Of a stretch of DNA of 64,000 nucleotides, positions 38,444 through 47,049 are shown piece by piece (position 1 is the stretch's first letter; each line of letters begins with the position of its first letter). The notes beneath the pieces were generated by a model, which made no database searches, was not told the DNA's origin, and saw nothing but the letters and a program-made list of their open reading frames with translations. The translations under genes and the position numbers were made by a program. This DNA comes from Rhodococcus sp. WMMA185. GTDB lineage: Bacteria > Actinomycetota > Actinomycetes > Mycobacteriales > Mycobacteriaceae. The stretch spans positions 1,612,001 to 1,676,000 of the forward strand of contig NZ_CP017014.1 of the NCBI RefSeq assembly GCF_001767395.1. Direction: 5' to 3'.

Positions 38444-41200
38444 ATGATCGAAACCCCGCGCGAGGCCACCGAACCGCTCCGTGAAGATATTCGATTGCTG
38501 GGCGGCATCCTCGGTCAGATCGTGCGGGAGCAGGCTGGCGACAGGGTCTTCGACCTCGTAGAGCAGGCCCGGGTCGAATCGTTCCGGGTCCGCCGCTCCG
38601 AGATCGACCGCACAGATCTTGCGGAGATGTTCGCGCGGGTGTCCAGCGAGGATGCCATTCCGGTGATCCGGGCTTTCAGCCATTTCGCGCTCCTCGCGAA
38701 TCTGGCCGAAGACATCCATCGCGAGCGTCGGCGCGCCGTCCACGTGGCAGCGGGCGAGCCTGCCCCCGACAGCACCCTGGCCGCCACCTACGCCAAACTC
38801 GACGCCGCGCATCTCGACAGCGCGTTGGTCGCGGCCGCATTGGATGGGGCCCTGGTGTCGCCGGTCATCACGGCACATCCCACCGAGACGCGTCGTCGCA
38901 CCGTATTCGAGACCCAGACGCGGATCACCGACTTGATGCGGTATCGGGAGCGGACCGCACTCACCGCATCCGAGACCGCCGACGTCGAGGTTCGGCTCGG
39001 TCGTCAGATCCTCACCCTGTGGCAGACCGCGTTGATCAGGTTGTCCCGGCTGCGGATCCAGGACGAGATCGGAGTGGGCTTGCGGTACTACGACGCCGCC
39101 CTGTTCGAGGTGGTACCGAAGATCAATGCCGAACTCCGCCATGCTCTACGGGCGCGTTGGCCAGATGCCGGCCTCCTTCGCGAGCCGATTCTGCGTCCCG
39201 GATCGTGGATCGGTGGCGACAGGGACGGCAACCCTTATGTCACCGCCGAAGTCGTGCGTCACGCCACGACACGCGCCGCCGAGGCGGCGATCGAACACCA
39301 TCTCGGGCAACTGGTGAATCTCGAGAAGGAACTGTCGATGTCGGCTCGGCTCGTGGAGGTCACCCCCGCCCTCGATCTGCTCGCGGCCGCGGCACGTGAT
39401 GATTCCCCGTCCCGCGTGGACGAGCCGTATCGGAGGGCGATCCGTGGAATCCGCGGACGGCTCACGGCCACCGCCGAGCGCATCCTCGGCGAGATTCCCG
39501 ATGGTGGCCTCGACAGCGGGCTCGAGCCGTATGAGACGCCACGGGAGATGCTCGACGAACTCGGCATCGTCGACGAGTCCCTGCGGTGTAGCGGCGACGC
39601 CGCGATCGCCGACGACGGCCTCGCTGCCCTCCGGGATTCGGTCGAGGTGTTCGGTTTCCACCTGTCGGGCCTCGACATGCGGCAGAACTCGGAGGTCCAC
39701 GAGACGGTCGTTGCGGAGATGTTGGCCTGGGCCGGCGTGCACGAAGACTACCGGTCACTGTCGGAGGACGAGCGAATCGAACTGCTGTCGGCGGAGTTGT
39801 CGTCGCGCCGACCGTTGACTACGGCGAAAGCCGAGTTCAGCGAACTGACCGCGAAGGAGCTCGCAATTCTCGCCGCGGCCGCGGACGCTGTCCGCAGCAT
39901 CGGTGCGAACGCGGTACCCAACTACATCATCAGTATGTGTACCTCGGTCAGCGACATGCTCGAGGCCGCGATTCTCCTGAAGGAGGCCGGCTTGTTCGAC
40001 CCGGGCAGCGGCGAGTCACCGTCGTGCCCGGTCGGAATCGTGCCGCTGTTCGAGACGATCGAAGACCTTCAGCAGGGAGCGGCCACTCTCGAGGCGACCC
40101 TCCAGGTACCCGTCTATCGGGCTCTGGTGGCGTCGCGCGGCGATTCTCAGGAAGTGATGCTCGGGTACTCCGATTCCAACAAGGACGGCGGCTACCTTGC
40201 CGCGAACTGGGCGTTGTATCGAGCCGAGTTGGACCTGGTGGAGACGGCTCGCAAGACGGGAATCAGGTTGCGACTGTTTCACGGTCGCGGCGGAACGGTC
40301 GGCCGGGGTGGTGGTCCCAGCTATGACGCCATTCTGGCGCAACCGCCCGGCGCTGTGTCGGGCTCGCTGCGTATCACCGAGCAGGGCGAGGTCATCGCTG
40401 CCAAGTACGCGGAACCGCCTCTCGCGCAACGCAACCTGGAGACATTGCTTGCGGCGACGCTCGAGGCCACTCTGCTCGACGTCGAGGGCCTCGGCGACGA
40501 CGCCGAACCCGCATACGCCATCCTCGATGAACTGGCTACGTTGGCGCGCCGCGCATACAGCGAACTAGTGCATGAGACACCGGGTTTCGTGCAGTACTTC
40601 GAGATGTCGACCCCGGTCGCCGAGATCGGATCGCTGAACATCGGGAGCAGGCCCGCATCGCGCAAACAGACGAAGGAGATCTCGGATCTGCGGGCGATTC
40701 CCTGGGTGCTCTCCTGGAGTCAGTCGCGCGTGATGCTGCCCGGTTGGTACGGCACCGGTACGGCGCTCGAACAGTGGACGGCCCGTGACCCCGGCAACGT
40801 GGCAACCCTGTCGCGGCTGTACCAGACCTGGCCGTTCTTCAGGACTGTGCTGTCCAACATGGCGATGGTGATGGCCAAGTCGGACATGGGTCTCGCTGCC
40901 AGGTATGCGGAACTGGTGCCGGACGAGGAACTGCGGGGCAGGGTGTTCGGCAAGATCGCCGACGAACACGCGCGCACCATCCGAATGTACAAGACGATCA
41001 CCGGCAACGACACGCTGTTCGCCGATAATCCAGGGCTCGAACGGTCACTGCACAACCGCTTTCCCTACCTCGAGCCGCTCAACCATCTGCAAGTTGAGTT
41101 GCTGCGCCGGTACCGCAGCGGGGACGACAGCGACCAGACCCGTCGCGGCATTCAACTCACGATGAACGGGCTCGCCACCGCACTGCGCAACAGCGGGTAG
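38444..41200 (+). CDS. ppc: Phosphoenolpyruvate carboxylase
   Basis: Anaplerotic enzyme forming oxaloacetate from PEP and bicarbonate. The 918-residue protein has the active-site signature [14 protein letters not shown] near residue 145 and the second signature [19 protein letters not shown] near 570, followed by the glycine loop [16 protein letters not shown] and the C-terminal NSG ending. The ATG at 38444 has a GATACT box six bases upstream, so it may be leaderless. M. tuberculosis lacks ppc at this place; corynebacteria have it near tpiA/secG. Confidence 0.97.
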   Translation: MIETPREATEPLREDIRLLGGILGQIVREQAGDRVFDLVEQARVESFRVRRSEIDRTDLAEMFARVSSEDAIPVIRAFSHFALLANLAEDIHRERRRAVHVAAGEPAPDSTLAATYAKLDAAHLDSALVAAALDGALVSPVITAHPTETRRRTVFETQTRITDLMRYRERTALTASETADVEVRLGRQILTLWQTALIRLSRLRIQDEIGVGLRYYDAALFEVVPKINAELRHALRARWPDAGLLREPILRPGSWIGGDRDGNPYVTAEVVRHATTRAAEAAIEHHLGQLVNLEKELSMSARLVEVTPALDLLAAAARDDSPSRVDEPYRRAIRGIRGRLTATAERILGEIPDGGLDSGLEPYETPREMLDELGIVDESLRCSGDAAIADDGLAALRDSVEVFGFHLSGLDMRQNSEVHETVVAEMLAWAGVHEDYRSLSEDERIELLSAELSSRRPLTTAKAEFSELTAKELAILAAAADAVRSIGANAVPNYIISMCTSVSDMLEAAILLKEAGLFDPGSGESPSCPVGIVPLFETIEDLQQGAATLEATLQVPVYRALVASRGDSQEVMLGYSDSNKDGGYLAANWALYRAELDLVETARKTGIRLRLFHGRGGTVGRGGGPSYDAILAQPPGAVSGSLRITEQGEVIAAKYAEPPLAQRNLETLLAATLEATLLDVEGLGDDAEPAYAILDELATLARRAYSELVHETPGFVQYFEMSTPVAEIGSLNIGSRPASRKQTKEISDLRAIPWVLSWSQSRVMLPGWYGTGTALEQWTARDPGNVATLSRLYQTWPFFRTVLSNMAMVMAKSDMGLAARYAELVPDEELRGRVFGKIADEHARTIRMYKTITGNDTLFADNPGLERSLHNRFPYLEPLNHLQVELLRRYRSGDDSDQTRRGIQLTMNGLATALRNSG

Positions 41201-41280
41201 CGACCCAGAACTCCCGGGTGCTTGCCACCGAGGCTGAGAAATCGGGGAGGAAGCCAGTCTCGTTCTGGGAGGGTAACTCC

Positions 41281-41799
41281 ATGGACGACGACCCCACGGC
41301 AAACACCAGGAAGACGGGCAACAAGGCGCCGACAACGGCGGCGCGCCGACTACGCGCTTTGCCCGCCTGCGGTGGCGAATAGGTTGGGGCTACGAGTCGC
41401 CGACGTGGCCGCGGCCATGCGAGCGAACGGATTCGGAGACCCCTGAGCGACAATCGCGCCGAGCGGTGGCACCGAGCAGGTGCCGCCGTGGTTGTCCGGA
41501 CTGCTCTCCGACAAGGCGGTGCGGAGTGCCCAGAACCAGGCCGGAAAGGAGTCTCGCCGCCTCGAGGAGGAACACCGGGAACTGCTGCAAACCGACAGAG
41601 TCCAGCGCAAGCTCGAGTCCGGCAAGACCCACTTCCGGGGTGCGGACTTCGAGCTCGTCGCGGACATCGCTTTCGAAGCCGCGCAGGAACTGGCCCGCCG
41701 CGCCACCGTGGACGACCTGTCCATCGAGGAAGCTACCGCGCTGCGGGCTGTCGGAGTGAATCCCCGCAAGCACTCGACGTGGCCGATACACGCGGGTAA
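41281..41799 (+). pseudogene. Decayed hypothetical gene with at least two frameshifts
   Basis: The ATG at 41281 has a good ribosome binding site (GGGAGGG, 41267-41273) and starts MDDDPTANTRKTGNKAP, but this frame stops at 41380-41382. The protein-like sequence continues in other frames: VANRLGLRVADVAAAMRANGFGD (to about 41445), then VPPWLSGLLSDKAVRSAQNQ through ELARRATVDDLSIEEATALR (about 41480-41765). A third frame ends LDVADTRG at 41799. The pieces read as one coherent, mostly helical protein broken by indels. I do not recognise the family. It lies between ppc and the propeller genes. Confidence 0.5.
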
Positions 41800-42190
41800 G
41801 TGCTCGGCAGTCCAGCATATCGGGTCGGCACGATCGTCCAGGTCGCCCGGTCGCGCGTGAAGGTGCGAATGTCGGCTTCAAGCCGGATCACTATGCGGTG
41901 ATCGAGAAGTCGATGTATCCCCAGCGTCTCCGGGCCGTGCCGGAGGTCTATACGCCCGAGATCGGCGAGCAGGTGCGGTTCCGTGATTGGGCGGACATCA
42001 CCGCCAGGGCACGGTCACCGAGGTCGACGGCCCCCTCTTCCGTGCCGGCTACCTCCTGGCGTCCAAGGCTCCGCGCTCGGCGTGGTTCGATAGCTTGCGG
42101 CTGTTGCCGGAGGAGCAGCCGTCCACTCCGGCCGAGCTCAACCCGACGACGGACGGCTTCGCCCCACAAGACTGGGGCAGTTGTGGTTGA
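41800..42190 (+). pseudogene. Second decayed hypothetical gene, frameshifted
   Basis: GTG 41800 directly follows the TAA that ends the preceding relic, as in a coupled operon. The frame reads VLGSPAYRVGTIVQVARSRV. It shifts near 41868 to NVGFKPDHYAVIEKSMYPQ and VPEVYTPEIGEQVRFRDWAD, then shifts again near 42005 to GTVTEVDGPLFRAGYLLASK, ending at a TGA at 42188-42190. The three segments fit together as a small beta-rich domain protein that has lost its frame twice. The family is not recognised. Sequencing error is an alternative explanation for the frameshifts. Confidence 0.5.
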
Positions 42191-42238
42191 TGGTTCTGGT
42201 GTGACAATTTGGCAGTTTTGGGGTTGGGGCATCGACTC

Positions 42239-42252
42239 GGTTGTTAACCTCT
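42239..42252 (+). promoter_or_regulatory. Conserved promoter block before propeller gene 1
   Basis: GGTTGTTAACCTCT occurs identically 83-96 bases before both propeller genes (second copy at 43681-43694). It contains TAACCT, a TANNNT -10 candidate. A further shared block CCGTTTTGTTCTTCT lies just before the ribosome binding site at 42304-42318. Confidence 0.5.
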
Positions 42253-42334
42253 CCTGGGCTGCTGTGCTGATCCGATGCTCAGGTTGCCCACTGCACGGTT
42301 GATCCGTTTTGTTCTTCTGAGTCAGGAGAGAAAT

Positions 42335-43429
42335 GTGAATCACCACAGTAGTTTCCGCAGGTTCTCCGCGGTCCGGGCGCCTGTCCGGCGTCTGGTGCTC
42401 GGGTTGGCAGCCGTTTCGGCGATGGTGCTGGGGATGGCCGGGATTGGGGCGGGGGCTGCTGCCGCGGACACCGTCATCGCCACCATCGATGTAGGGGACT
42501 CCCCACAGGGGGTGGCTATCACCCCGGACGGGTCCCGCGCCTACGTCGCCAACTTCTCGGACAATTCGGTGTCGGTGATAGATACCTCCACGAACACGGA
42601 GCTAACCACCGTTCCGCTCGGGGCAGGGTCCTTGCCGGTCGGGGTGGCCGTGACCCCGGACGGATCCCACGTCTACGTCGCGAAGGCTGGTGCAGGCGCG
42701 GTAGATGTGATCGAGACCGCTGGCAACACCGTCGACGATACTGTCCCGGTCGGGTCTGGTCCTTCCGGGGTGGCGGCAAGCTCGGACGGATCCTACATCT
42801 ACGTCGCCAACAGTGGCAGCGACTCGGTGTCAGTGATCGACACCGGCACAAACATGGTGGACGCGACCGTCATTGTGGGGGACGCCCCGAACGACTTGGC
42901 GGTCACCCCGGACGGATCCCACGTCTACGTCGCCAACAACAGCGATGGCGACGTCGACGTGATCGAGACCGCAGGCAACACCGTCGACGATTCGGTTACG
43001 GTCGGGAATCTCCCCCGGGGTGTGGCGGTCACCCCGGATGGATCCCGTGTGTACGTCGCGAATCTGTCCGACGGCACGGTGTCGGTGATCGACACCGGCT
43101 CGAACACGGTCGTCGATACCGTTACGGTAGGGAACTCCCCAACTGGTGTGGCGGTGACCCCGGACGGATCCCGTGTCTACGTCGCCAACGGTGTTGACAA
43201 CACGGTGTCGGTGATCGACACCGGCACGAACACGGTGATCGACACCGTCACGGTGGGCGGCGGACCGTTGGGGGTGGCGGTCACCCCTGACGGGTCCCGC
43301 GTCTACGTCACCAACCGTCTGGACGACACGGTGTCAGTGATCGCCGTCGAGACGTGTCTCGGATCGTTGTGTATCGACTTCGGCTCGTTGACCGGCAGCG
43401 GTTCGGGGGCGGGTAGCACCTTCAGCTGA
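42335..43429 (+). CDS. Secreted seven-bladed YVTN beta-propeller protein 1
   Basis: Exported YncE/YVTN-family protein of 364 residues with no assigned role. The N-terminus has a signal peptide: basic RRFSAVRAPVRR, hydrophobic LVLGLAAVSAMVLGMAG, and a likely cut after AAA near residue 46. The mature part is seven repeats of about 42 residues, each like TVTVGNSPTGVAVTPDGSRV followed by YVAN and SVIDTGTNTV, which predicts a seven-bladed propeller. After the last blade comes a tail CLGSLCIDFGSL then TGSGSGAGSTFS. GTG 42335 has AGGAGAG at 42324-42330. Its neighbour at 43778 is a paralogue with the same tail and leader. No enzyme motif is seen; ligand binding or adhesion is only an inference. Confidence 0.85.
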   Translation: MNHHSSFRRFSAVRAPVRRLVLGLAAVSAMVLGMAGIGAGAAAADTVIATIDVGDSPQGVAITPDGSRAYVANFSDNSVSVIDTSTNTELTTVPLGAGSLPVGVAVTPDGSHVYVAKAGAGAVDVIETAGNTVDDTVPVGSGPSGVAASSDGSYIYVANSGSDSVSVIDTGTNMVDATVIVGDAPNDLAVTPDGSHVYVANNSDGDVDVIETAGNTVDDSVTVGNLPRGVAVTPDGSRVYVANLSDGTVSVIDTGSNTVVDTVTVGNSPTGVAVTPDGSRVYVANGVDNTVSVIDTGTNTVIDTVTVGGGPLGVAVTPDGSRVYVTNRLDDTVSVIAVETCLGSLCIDFGSLTGSGSGAGSTFS

Positions 43430-43445
43430 TACCTGTATTGCAGTG

Positions 43446-43490
43446 ACCGAGTGATGCCACAACCCTGATACGAGCGCGGCATCACTCGGT
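43446..43490 (+). terminator. Hairpin after propeller gene 1
   Basis: ACCGAGTGATGCC (43446-43458) and GGCATCACTCGGT (43478-43490) form a perfect 13-bp stem with a 19-base loop, 16 bases after the stop codon. A diverged equivalent follows propeller gene 2, so the structure has been kept after duplication. Confidence 0.6.
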
Positions 43491-43777
43491 TCGTCGGCCT
43501 GCACGTGTAGTCCACCGTGGTTTCGAATCACCCACCGATGCAACCAGTCTGGGGTATAGCCGATTCCCATGCGGCGTTTCTCGTGTGCGGCGAACCGTGA
43601 TGGACGCTCTGAGTACTCAACCCGGCTGTCAACTGGTGTTGTGAGTGCCTTTGGCGAGCCTCCGGTTGCGCGGGGTTTGTGGTTGTTAACCTCTATTCGG
43701 CTGGTGTCCGGGGCTGGCCGCCCGGTTTGCGTCACTACACGACCCGTCCGTTTTGTTCTTCTAGGTGGGAGAGAAAC
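43491..43777 (+). other. Spacer between propeller genes, part of the duplicated unit
   Basis: I see no gene here. The first part (about 43530-43570, ATCACCCACCGATGCAACC and GGTATAGCCGAT) resembles sequence after propeller gene 2 (about 44955-45003). The GTTGCG-CGGGTTTGTGGT stretch near 43664 resembles 45015-45034. The second part carries the promoter block at 43681-43694 and the leader block at 43748-43762 shared with gene 1. This is what a tandem gene-plus-spacer duplication leaves behind. Confidence 0.5.
43681..43694 (+). promoter_or_regulatory. Conserved promoter block before propeller gene 2
   Basis: GGTTGTTAACCTCT, identical to the block before gene 1 and at nearly the same distance from the start codon. 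TAACCT at 43687-43692 is the -10 candidate. Confidence 0.5.
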
Positions 43778-44866
43778 GTGAATTGGTTCAGTGGTCTACG
43801 ACAGCGCGGCACTATCGGGGGGCGCGCGACGCGTCTGGTGTTGGGTGTGGCAGCGGTGTCGGCGATGGTGCTGGGTACGGCCGGGGTAGGGGCGGGCGCC
43901 GCGGCGGCGGACACCGTCATCGAAACGATCCCGGTCGGGGTCCGCCCGGACGGTGTGGCGGTGTCCCCGGACGGGTCCCGCGCCTACGTCGCCAACAACA
44001 GCGGCGGCACTGTATCCGTAGTCGACACCGGCACGAACACCGTGGTCGACACCATCCCGGTCGGGGCCGGTCCGTCCAGGGTGGTGGTGTCTCCGGACGG
44101 GTCCCGCGTCTACGTCACCAACACCAGCGACAGCACGGTGGATGTGATTGAAACCGGCACGAACACGGTGTTCGACACCATCCCGGTCGGGACGGCGCCC
44201 TTCGGGGTGGCGGTGTCCCCGGACGGGTCCCGCGTCTATGTCACCGATCTCGCCAACGGCACGGTGGATGTGATCGACACGTCCTCGAATTCGGTGGTCG
44301 ACACCATTACGATCGGGGCCCTCTCGTTCGGGGTGGCGGTGTCTCCGGACGGATCCCGCGTCTACGTCACCAACCAGACCGACGGCACGGTGGATGTGAT
44401 CGACACCAGTACGAACACGGTGGTCGACGCCATTGCGGTCGGGGTGGCCCCGTCCGCGGTGGCGGTGTCGCCACTCGGGTTCCGCGTTTACGTGACCGTT
44501 GCCGGTGACACTACGGTGTCGGTGATCAACGCGTTGACCAAAACGGTGGTCGACACCATCCCGGTCGGGTCCGGTCCGTCCGGGGTGGCGGTGTCTCCGA
44601 ACGGATTCCGGGTCTACGTCACCAACCAGGGCGACGGCACGGTGTCGGTGATCAACACCTTGACCAAAGCGGTCGTCGACACCATTACGGTCGGGGACTT
44701 CCCAATCGGGGTGGCGGTGTCCCCGGGCGGATCCCGCGTCTACGTCACCAACCAGAACGACGATACGGTGTCGGTGATTGCCATTGATAGGTGTCTCGGA
44801 TCGCTGTGCGTCGATTTCGGTTCACTGACGGGCAGCGGTTCGGGGACGGGCAGCACGTTCAGCTGA
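43778..44866 (+). CDS. Secreted seven-bladed YVTN beta-propeller protein 2
   Basis: Paralogue of the preceding gene, 362 residues. Signal peptide: NWFSGLRQRGTIGGRATR, then LVLGVAAVSAMVLGTAGVG and an AAAAD cut region. Seven repeats follow (for example VDTIPVGAGPSRVVVSPDG and SRVYVTN, TVDVIDTSTNTV). Blades five and six have the variant PLGFRVYVT/PNGFRVYVT and INxLTK in place of IDTGTN. The C-terminal tail CLGSLCVDFGSL-TGSGSGTGSTFS is nearly identical to that of copy 1, although the blades differ more. GTG 43778 follows GGGAGAG at 43767-43773. Function unknown; extracellular location is inferred from the signal peptide. Confidence 0.85.
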   Translation: MNWFSGLRQRGTIGGRATRLVLGVAAVSAMVLGTAGVGAGAAAADTVIETIPVGVRPDGVAVSPDGSRAYVANNSGGTVSVVDTGTNTVVDTIPVGAGPSRVVVSPDGSRVYVTNTSDSTVDVIETGTNTVFDTIPVGTAPFGVAVSPDGSRVYVTDLANGTVDVIDTSSNSVVDTITIGALSFGVAVSPDGSRVYVTNQTDGTVDVIDTSTNTVVDAIAVGVAPSAVAVSPLGFRVYVTVAGDTTVSVINALTKTVVDTIPVGSGPSGVAVSPNGFRVYVTNQGDGTVSVINTLTKAVVDTITVGDFPIGVAVSPGGSRVYVTNQNDDTVSVIAIDRCLGSLCVDFGSLTGSGSGTGSTFS

Positions 44867-44886
44867 CATCCCCACTGTCAGGGCCG

Positions 44887-44919
44887 CGTGACGCCACCCC
44901 TACACGAGGCGGCGTCACG
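44887..44919 (+). terminator. Hairpin after propeller gene 2
   Basis: CGTGACGCC (44887-44895) pairs with GGCGTCACG (44911-44919), a 9-bp stem with a 15-base loop. It is the counterpart of the hairpin after gene 1. Confidence 0.5.
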
Positions 44920-45404
44920 AGGTTCGCCGGACCTGCGTTCCAGTTCAATGTGCTCTTGAATTACCCACCGCTGCAATCTGTACCGGCGGTACAGCCGATG
45001 TCCGGGAGTCTCCAGTTGCATCGGGTTTGTGGTAGCCCTTTTTCACTTGTGTAAAAGTCACGGCACGACTGTCTCGTGCCGACTTCCTCGCGCTACAAAC
45101 GTTTTTGCAAGCGATGGGAACCGAATCGGTCGCTCCTACGTCAAAACAAGTACTTGGTCACACCGATCGAGAGTCGAGGCGTTTCCGGCGAACTTCGAGC
45201 GAGGGGCGAAATGAGTCATTGCGCAAGCAATCCGGGATATTGGCGCGGTGGAATCGGAGCACGGCGGAGGGTGGGTGCCGGCCTGCGGCGGTCGGGTGGA
45301 ATCGTCATCGACTGCCCGGTGACTAGATTGCCGATCGACCGGGACTCACAAACCCCTGCCGTGCTACCTAGTGAGGAAGAGGAGGGTCCCGATCGATAAC
45401 GGTG
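44920..45404. other. Gene-poor stretch with spacer relic and an orphan coding-like fragment
   Basis: The first ~115 bases resemble the spacer that follows propeller gene 1, as if a further propeller copy had once followed. From about 45062 to 45326 one plus-strand frame reads VTARLSRADFLALQTFLQAM, GTESVAPTSKQVLGHTDRES and so on, which looks protein-like but has no good start and no recognised family. Local composition is more A/T-rich (for example CAAACGTTTTTGC). I can support no intact gene here. The pgl gene converges from the right. Confidence 0.4.
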
Positions 45405-46145
45405 TCACTTCGGTAGCTGCGATGCGGCGGCAGAGTCGAGTAGCCAGCGAGTGACTGTACGACCCCGAGCTCCGGAGGCGGGGATATCGACTGGGGAAGC
45501 GCCCCCGACTGCCGCTGCCACGGCCTCGGCCTTCGCATCTCCCGACACCACCAACCACACCTCGTTCGCCTGTTGGATGGCAGGCAGTGTCAGGGTGATC
45601 CGCACCGGCGGTGGTTTGGGGGAGTCGGTCACCGCGACGACATACCGGTGTTCCTCCCGCACAGCGTCGGTATCGGGGAAGAGTGAGTTGACATGCCCCT
45701 CACCACCCATGCCGAGCAGATGAACATCGAAGACTGGAACCTGCCCACCCTTCGCGTGAGCCGCCAACTCCTCTTCGTACGCGACCGCCGCCGCGTGGGC
45801 GTCGGCAAACTCGCCGTCAGACGCAGCCATGGGATGCACCCGTGCGGTATCGATGTCGACATGATCGAGCAGGGCTGCACGAGCCTGCACCTCATTGCGC
45901 TCGGGATCGCCTGTGGGCAAATACCGTTCGTCGCCCCACCAGATGTCAAGCGCGCGCCAGTCGATCGCCCCAGGGTTCTCGCAGACCTTTTCAAGAAGGC
46001 CGATGCCGGTCCCACCGCCAGTGAGGGCGACGGATGCCGAGCCGCGTTCCTGCTGCGCCCTCACGACAGTCTCGACGAACAGAGCCGCGGCCGCGGCTAC
46101 CAGCGCGGCGGTATCCGAATGCACTTCCAGATGAATCTCACTCAT
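45405..46145 (-). CDS. pgl: 6-phosphogluconolactonase
   Basis: Hydrolyses 6-phosphogluconolactone, second step of the oxidative pentose phosphate pathway. The 246-residue protein (also called DevB) has SVALTGGGTGIGLLEKV, DIWWGDERYLPTGDPERNE, the active-site HLLGMGGEGHVNSLFPDT and ITLTLPAIQQANEVWLVVSG. It is the last gene of the minus-strand operon and overlaps opcA by eight bases. Confidence 0.95.
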   Translation of the reverse strand: MSEIHLEVHSDTAALVAAAAALFVETVVRAQQERGSASVALTGGGTGIGLLEKVCENPGAIDWRALDIWWGDERYLPTGDPERNEVQARAALLDHVDIDTARVHPMAASDGEFADAHAAAVAYEEELAAHAKGGQVPVFDVHLLGMGGEGHVNSLFPDTDAVREEHRYVVAVTDSPKPPPVRITLTLPAIQQANEVWLVVSGDAKAEAVAAAVGGASPVDIPASGARGRTVTRWLLDSAAASQLPK

Positions 46146-47049
46146 AGGTCACCTTCGTCAGACCGGCCAGAGCTGCCTCGTAGGCTTCGTCCGGATCCAG
46201 TCGGCGCAGCTCCTCGGCCAGGCAGTCGCGGGTCTCCCGGCGGCCGAGTGCGATGAGGGCGTCCGGGTGTCCGGTGCGACGCAATGTGGCGGTGATTTCG
46301 GTCTGGGGTCGACTGATCGTCAGCGTCCCCCCACCCACAAAGTTCAGCTGCACGTACAGCAACCCCGCGTGGCGTGCGACCGGGGCGTCGAGACGGCTCG
46401 CCAACCAGCCCGCGATCATGTCGACTGCGGGCTCCTCGGCGAGACCCGAGACGATCGCCGACTCGATTGGCAGGTGCGGCGGTTGATCGAGAGCCGACGT
46501 GAGAAGCGCTCGCCAATAAGTGACACGGCTCCATGCCAAGTCGGTGTCGCCCGCGGTGTACGAGTCGAGCCGACTCTTGATCTCGGCCAAGGGGTTTTCG
46601 CGGTCGGTGGCGTCGGTGATGCGGCGGATCGCCAGTTTGCCGACCGGGTGCTGCGCGGGGATCGGGGGCGCTTCCTCAGGCCACCACACGACCACCGGAG
46701 TATCCGGGAGCAGAAACGGCACCACGACGCTGCTCTCGTGATCGGCGAGGTCTCCGTATAGTCGCAGAACGACGACTTCGGAGGCCCCGGCGTCGCCACC
46801 CACTCGTATCTGGGCGTCCAGGCGCGCCGCGGCCTCCCGCGGGCCTCGCGCGATCACTATCACGCGACACGGATGTTCACGGCTCGCCTCGTTGGCGGCG
46901 TCGATGACGTGTTCGGTGTTGTCACCATCGCGGGTGCACACGACCAAAGTGAGGACACGGCCCAGCGTTACCACACCGCCGGTCTTGCGGACGTCGATCA
47001 ACTTCTTGTTGACCGCTTCCGTGGTGGTCGAAGGAATATCGATGATCAT
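46138..47049 (-). CDS. opcA: Glucose-6-phosphate dehydrogenase assembly protein OpcA
   Basis: Accessory/allosteric partner needed for full activity of Zwf in cyanobacteria and corynebacteria. The 303-residue protein has IDIPSTTTEAVNKKLIDVRK at the start, then TLVVCTRDGDNTEHVIDAAN, PFLLPDTPVVVWWPEEAP and TDLAWSRVTYWRALLTSALD, all OpcA landmarks. ATG 47049 follows the zwf stop directly, and its 3' end overlaps pgl. Confidence 0.94.
   Translation of the reverse strand: MIIDIPSTTTEAVNKKLIDVRKTGGVVTLGRVLTLVVCTRDGDNTEHVIDAANEASREHPCRVIVIARGPREAAARLDAQIRVGGDAGASEVVVLRLYGDLADHESSVVVPFLLPDTPVVVWWPEEAPPIPAQHPVGKLAIRRITDATDRENPLAEIKSRLDSYTAGDTDLAWSRVTYWRALLTSALDQPPHLPIESAIVSGLAEEPAVDMIAGWLASRLDAPVARHAGLLYVQLNFVGGGTLTISRPQTEITATLRRTGHPDALIALGRRETRDCLAEELRRLDPDEAYEAALAGLTKVTYE

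Noticed and set aside
41204-41269. Inverted repeat CCCAGAAC / GTTCTGGG after ppc as an insertion-sequence end
   Set aside because: Only eight base pairs with 50 bases between, no transposase and no target duplication.
43569-43781. Small open frame of 70 codons between the propellers
   Set aside because: It covers the conserved promoter and leader of propeller gene 2 and has no start signals.
45029-45399. Short overlapping open frames before pgl
   Set aside because: No ribosome binding site, Arg-rich translations typical of random high-GC frames; only one frame (45062-45326) looked mildly protein-like and is reported as a fragment.
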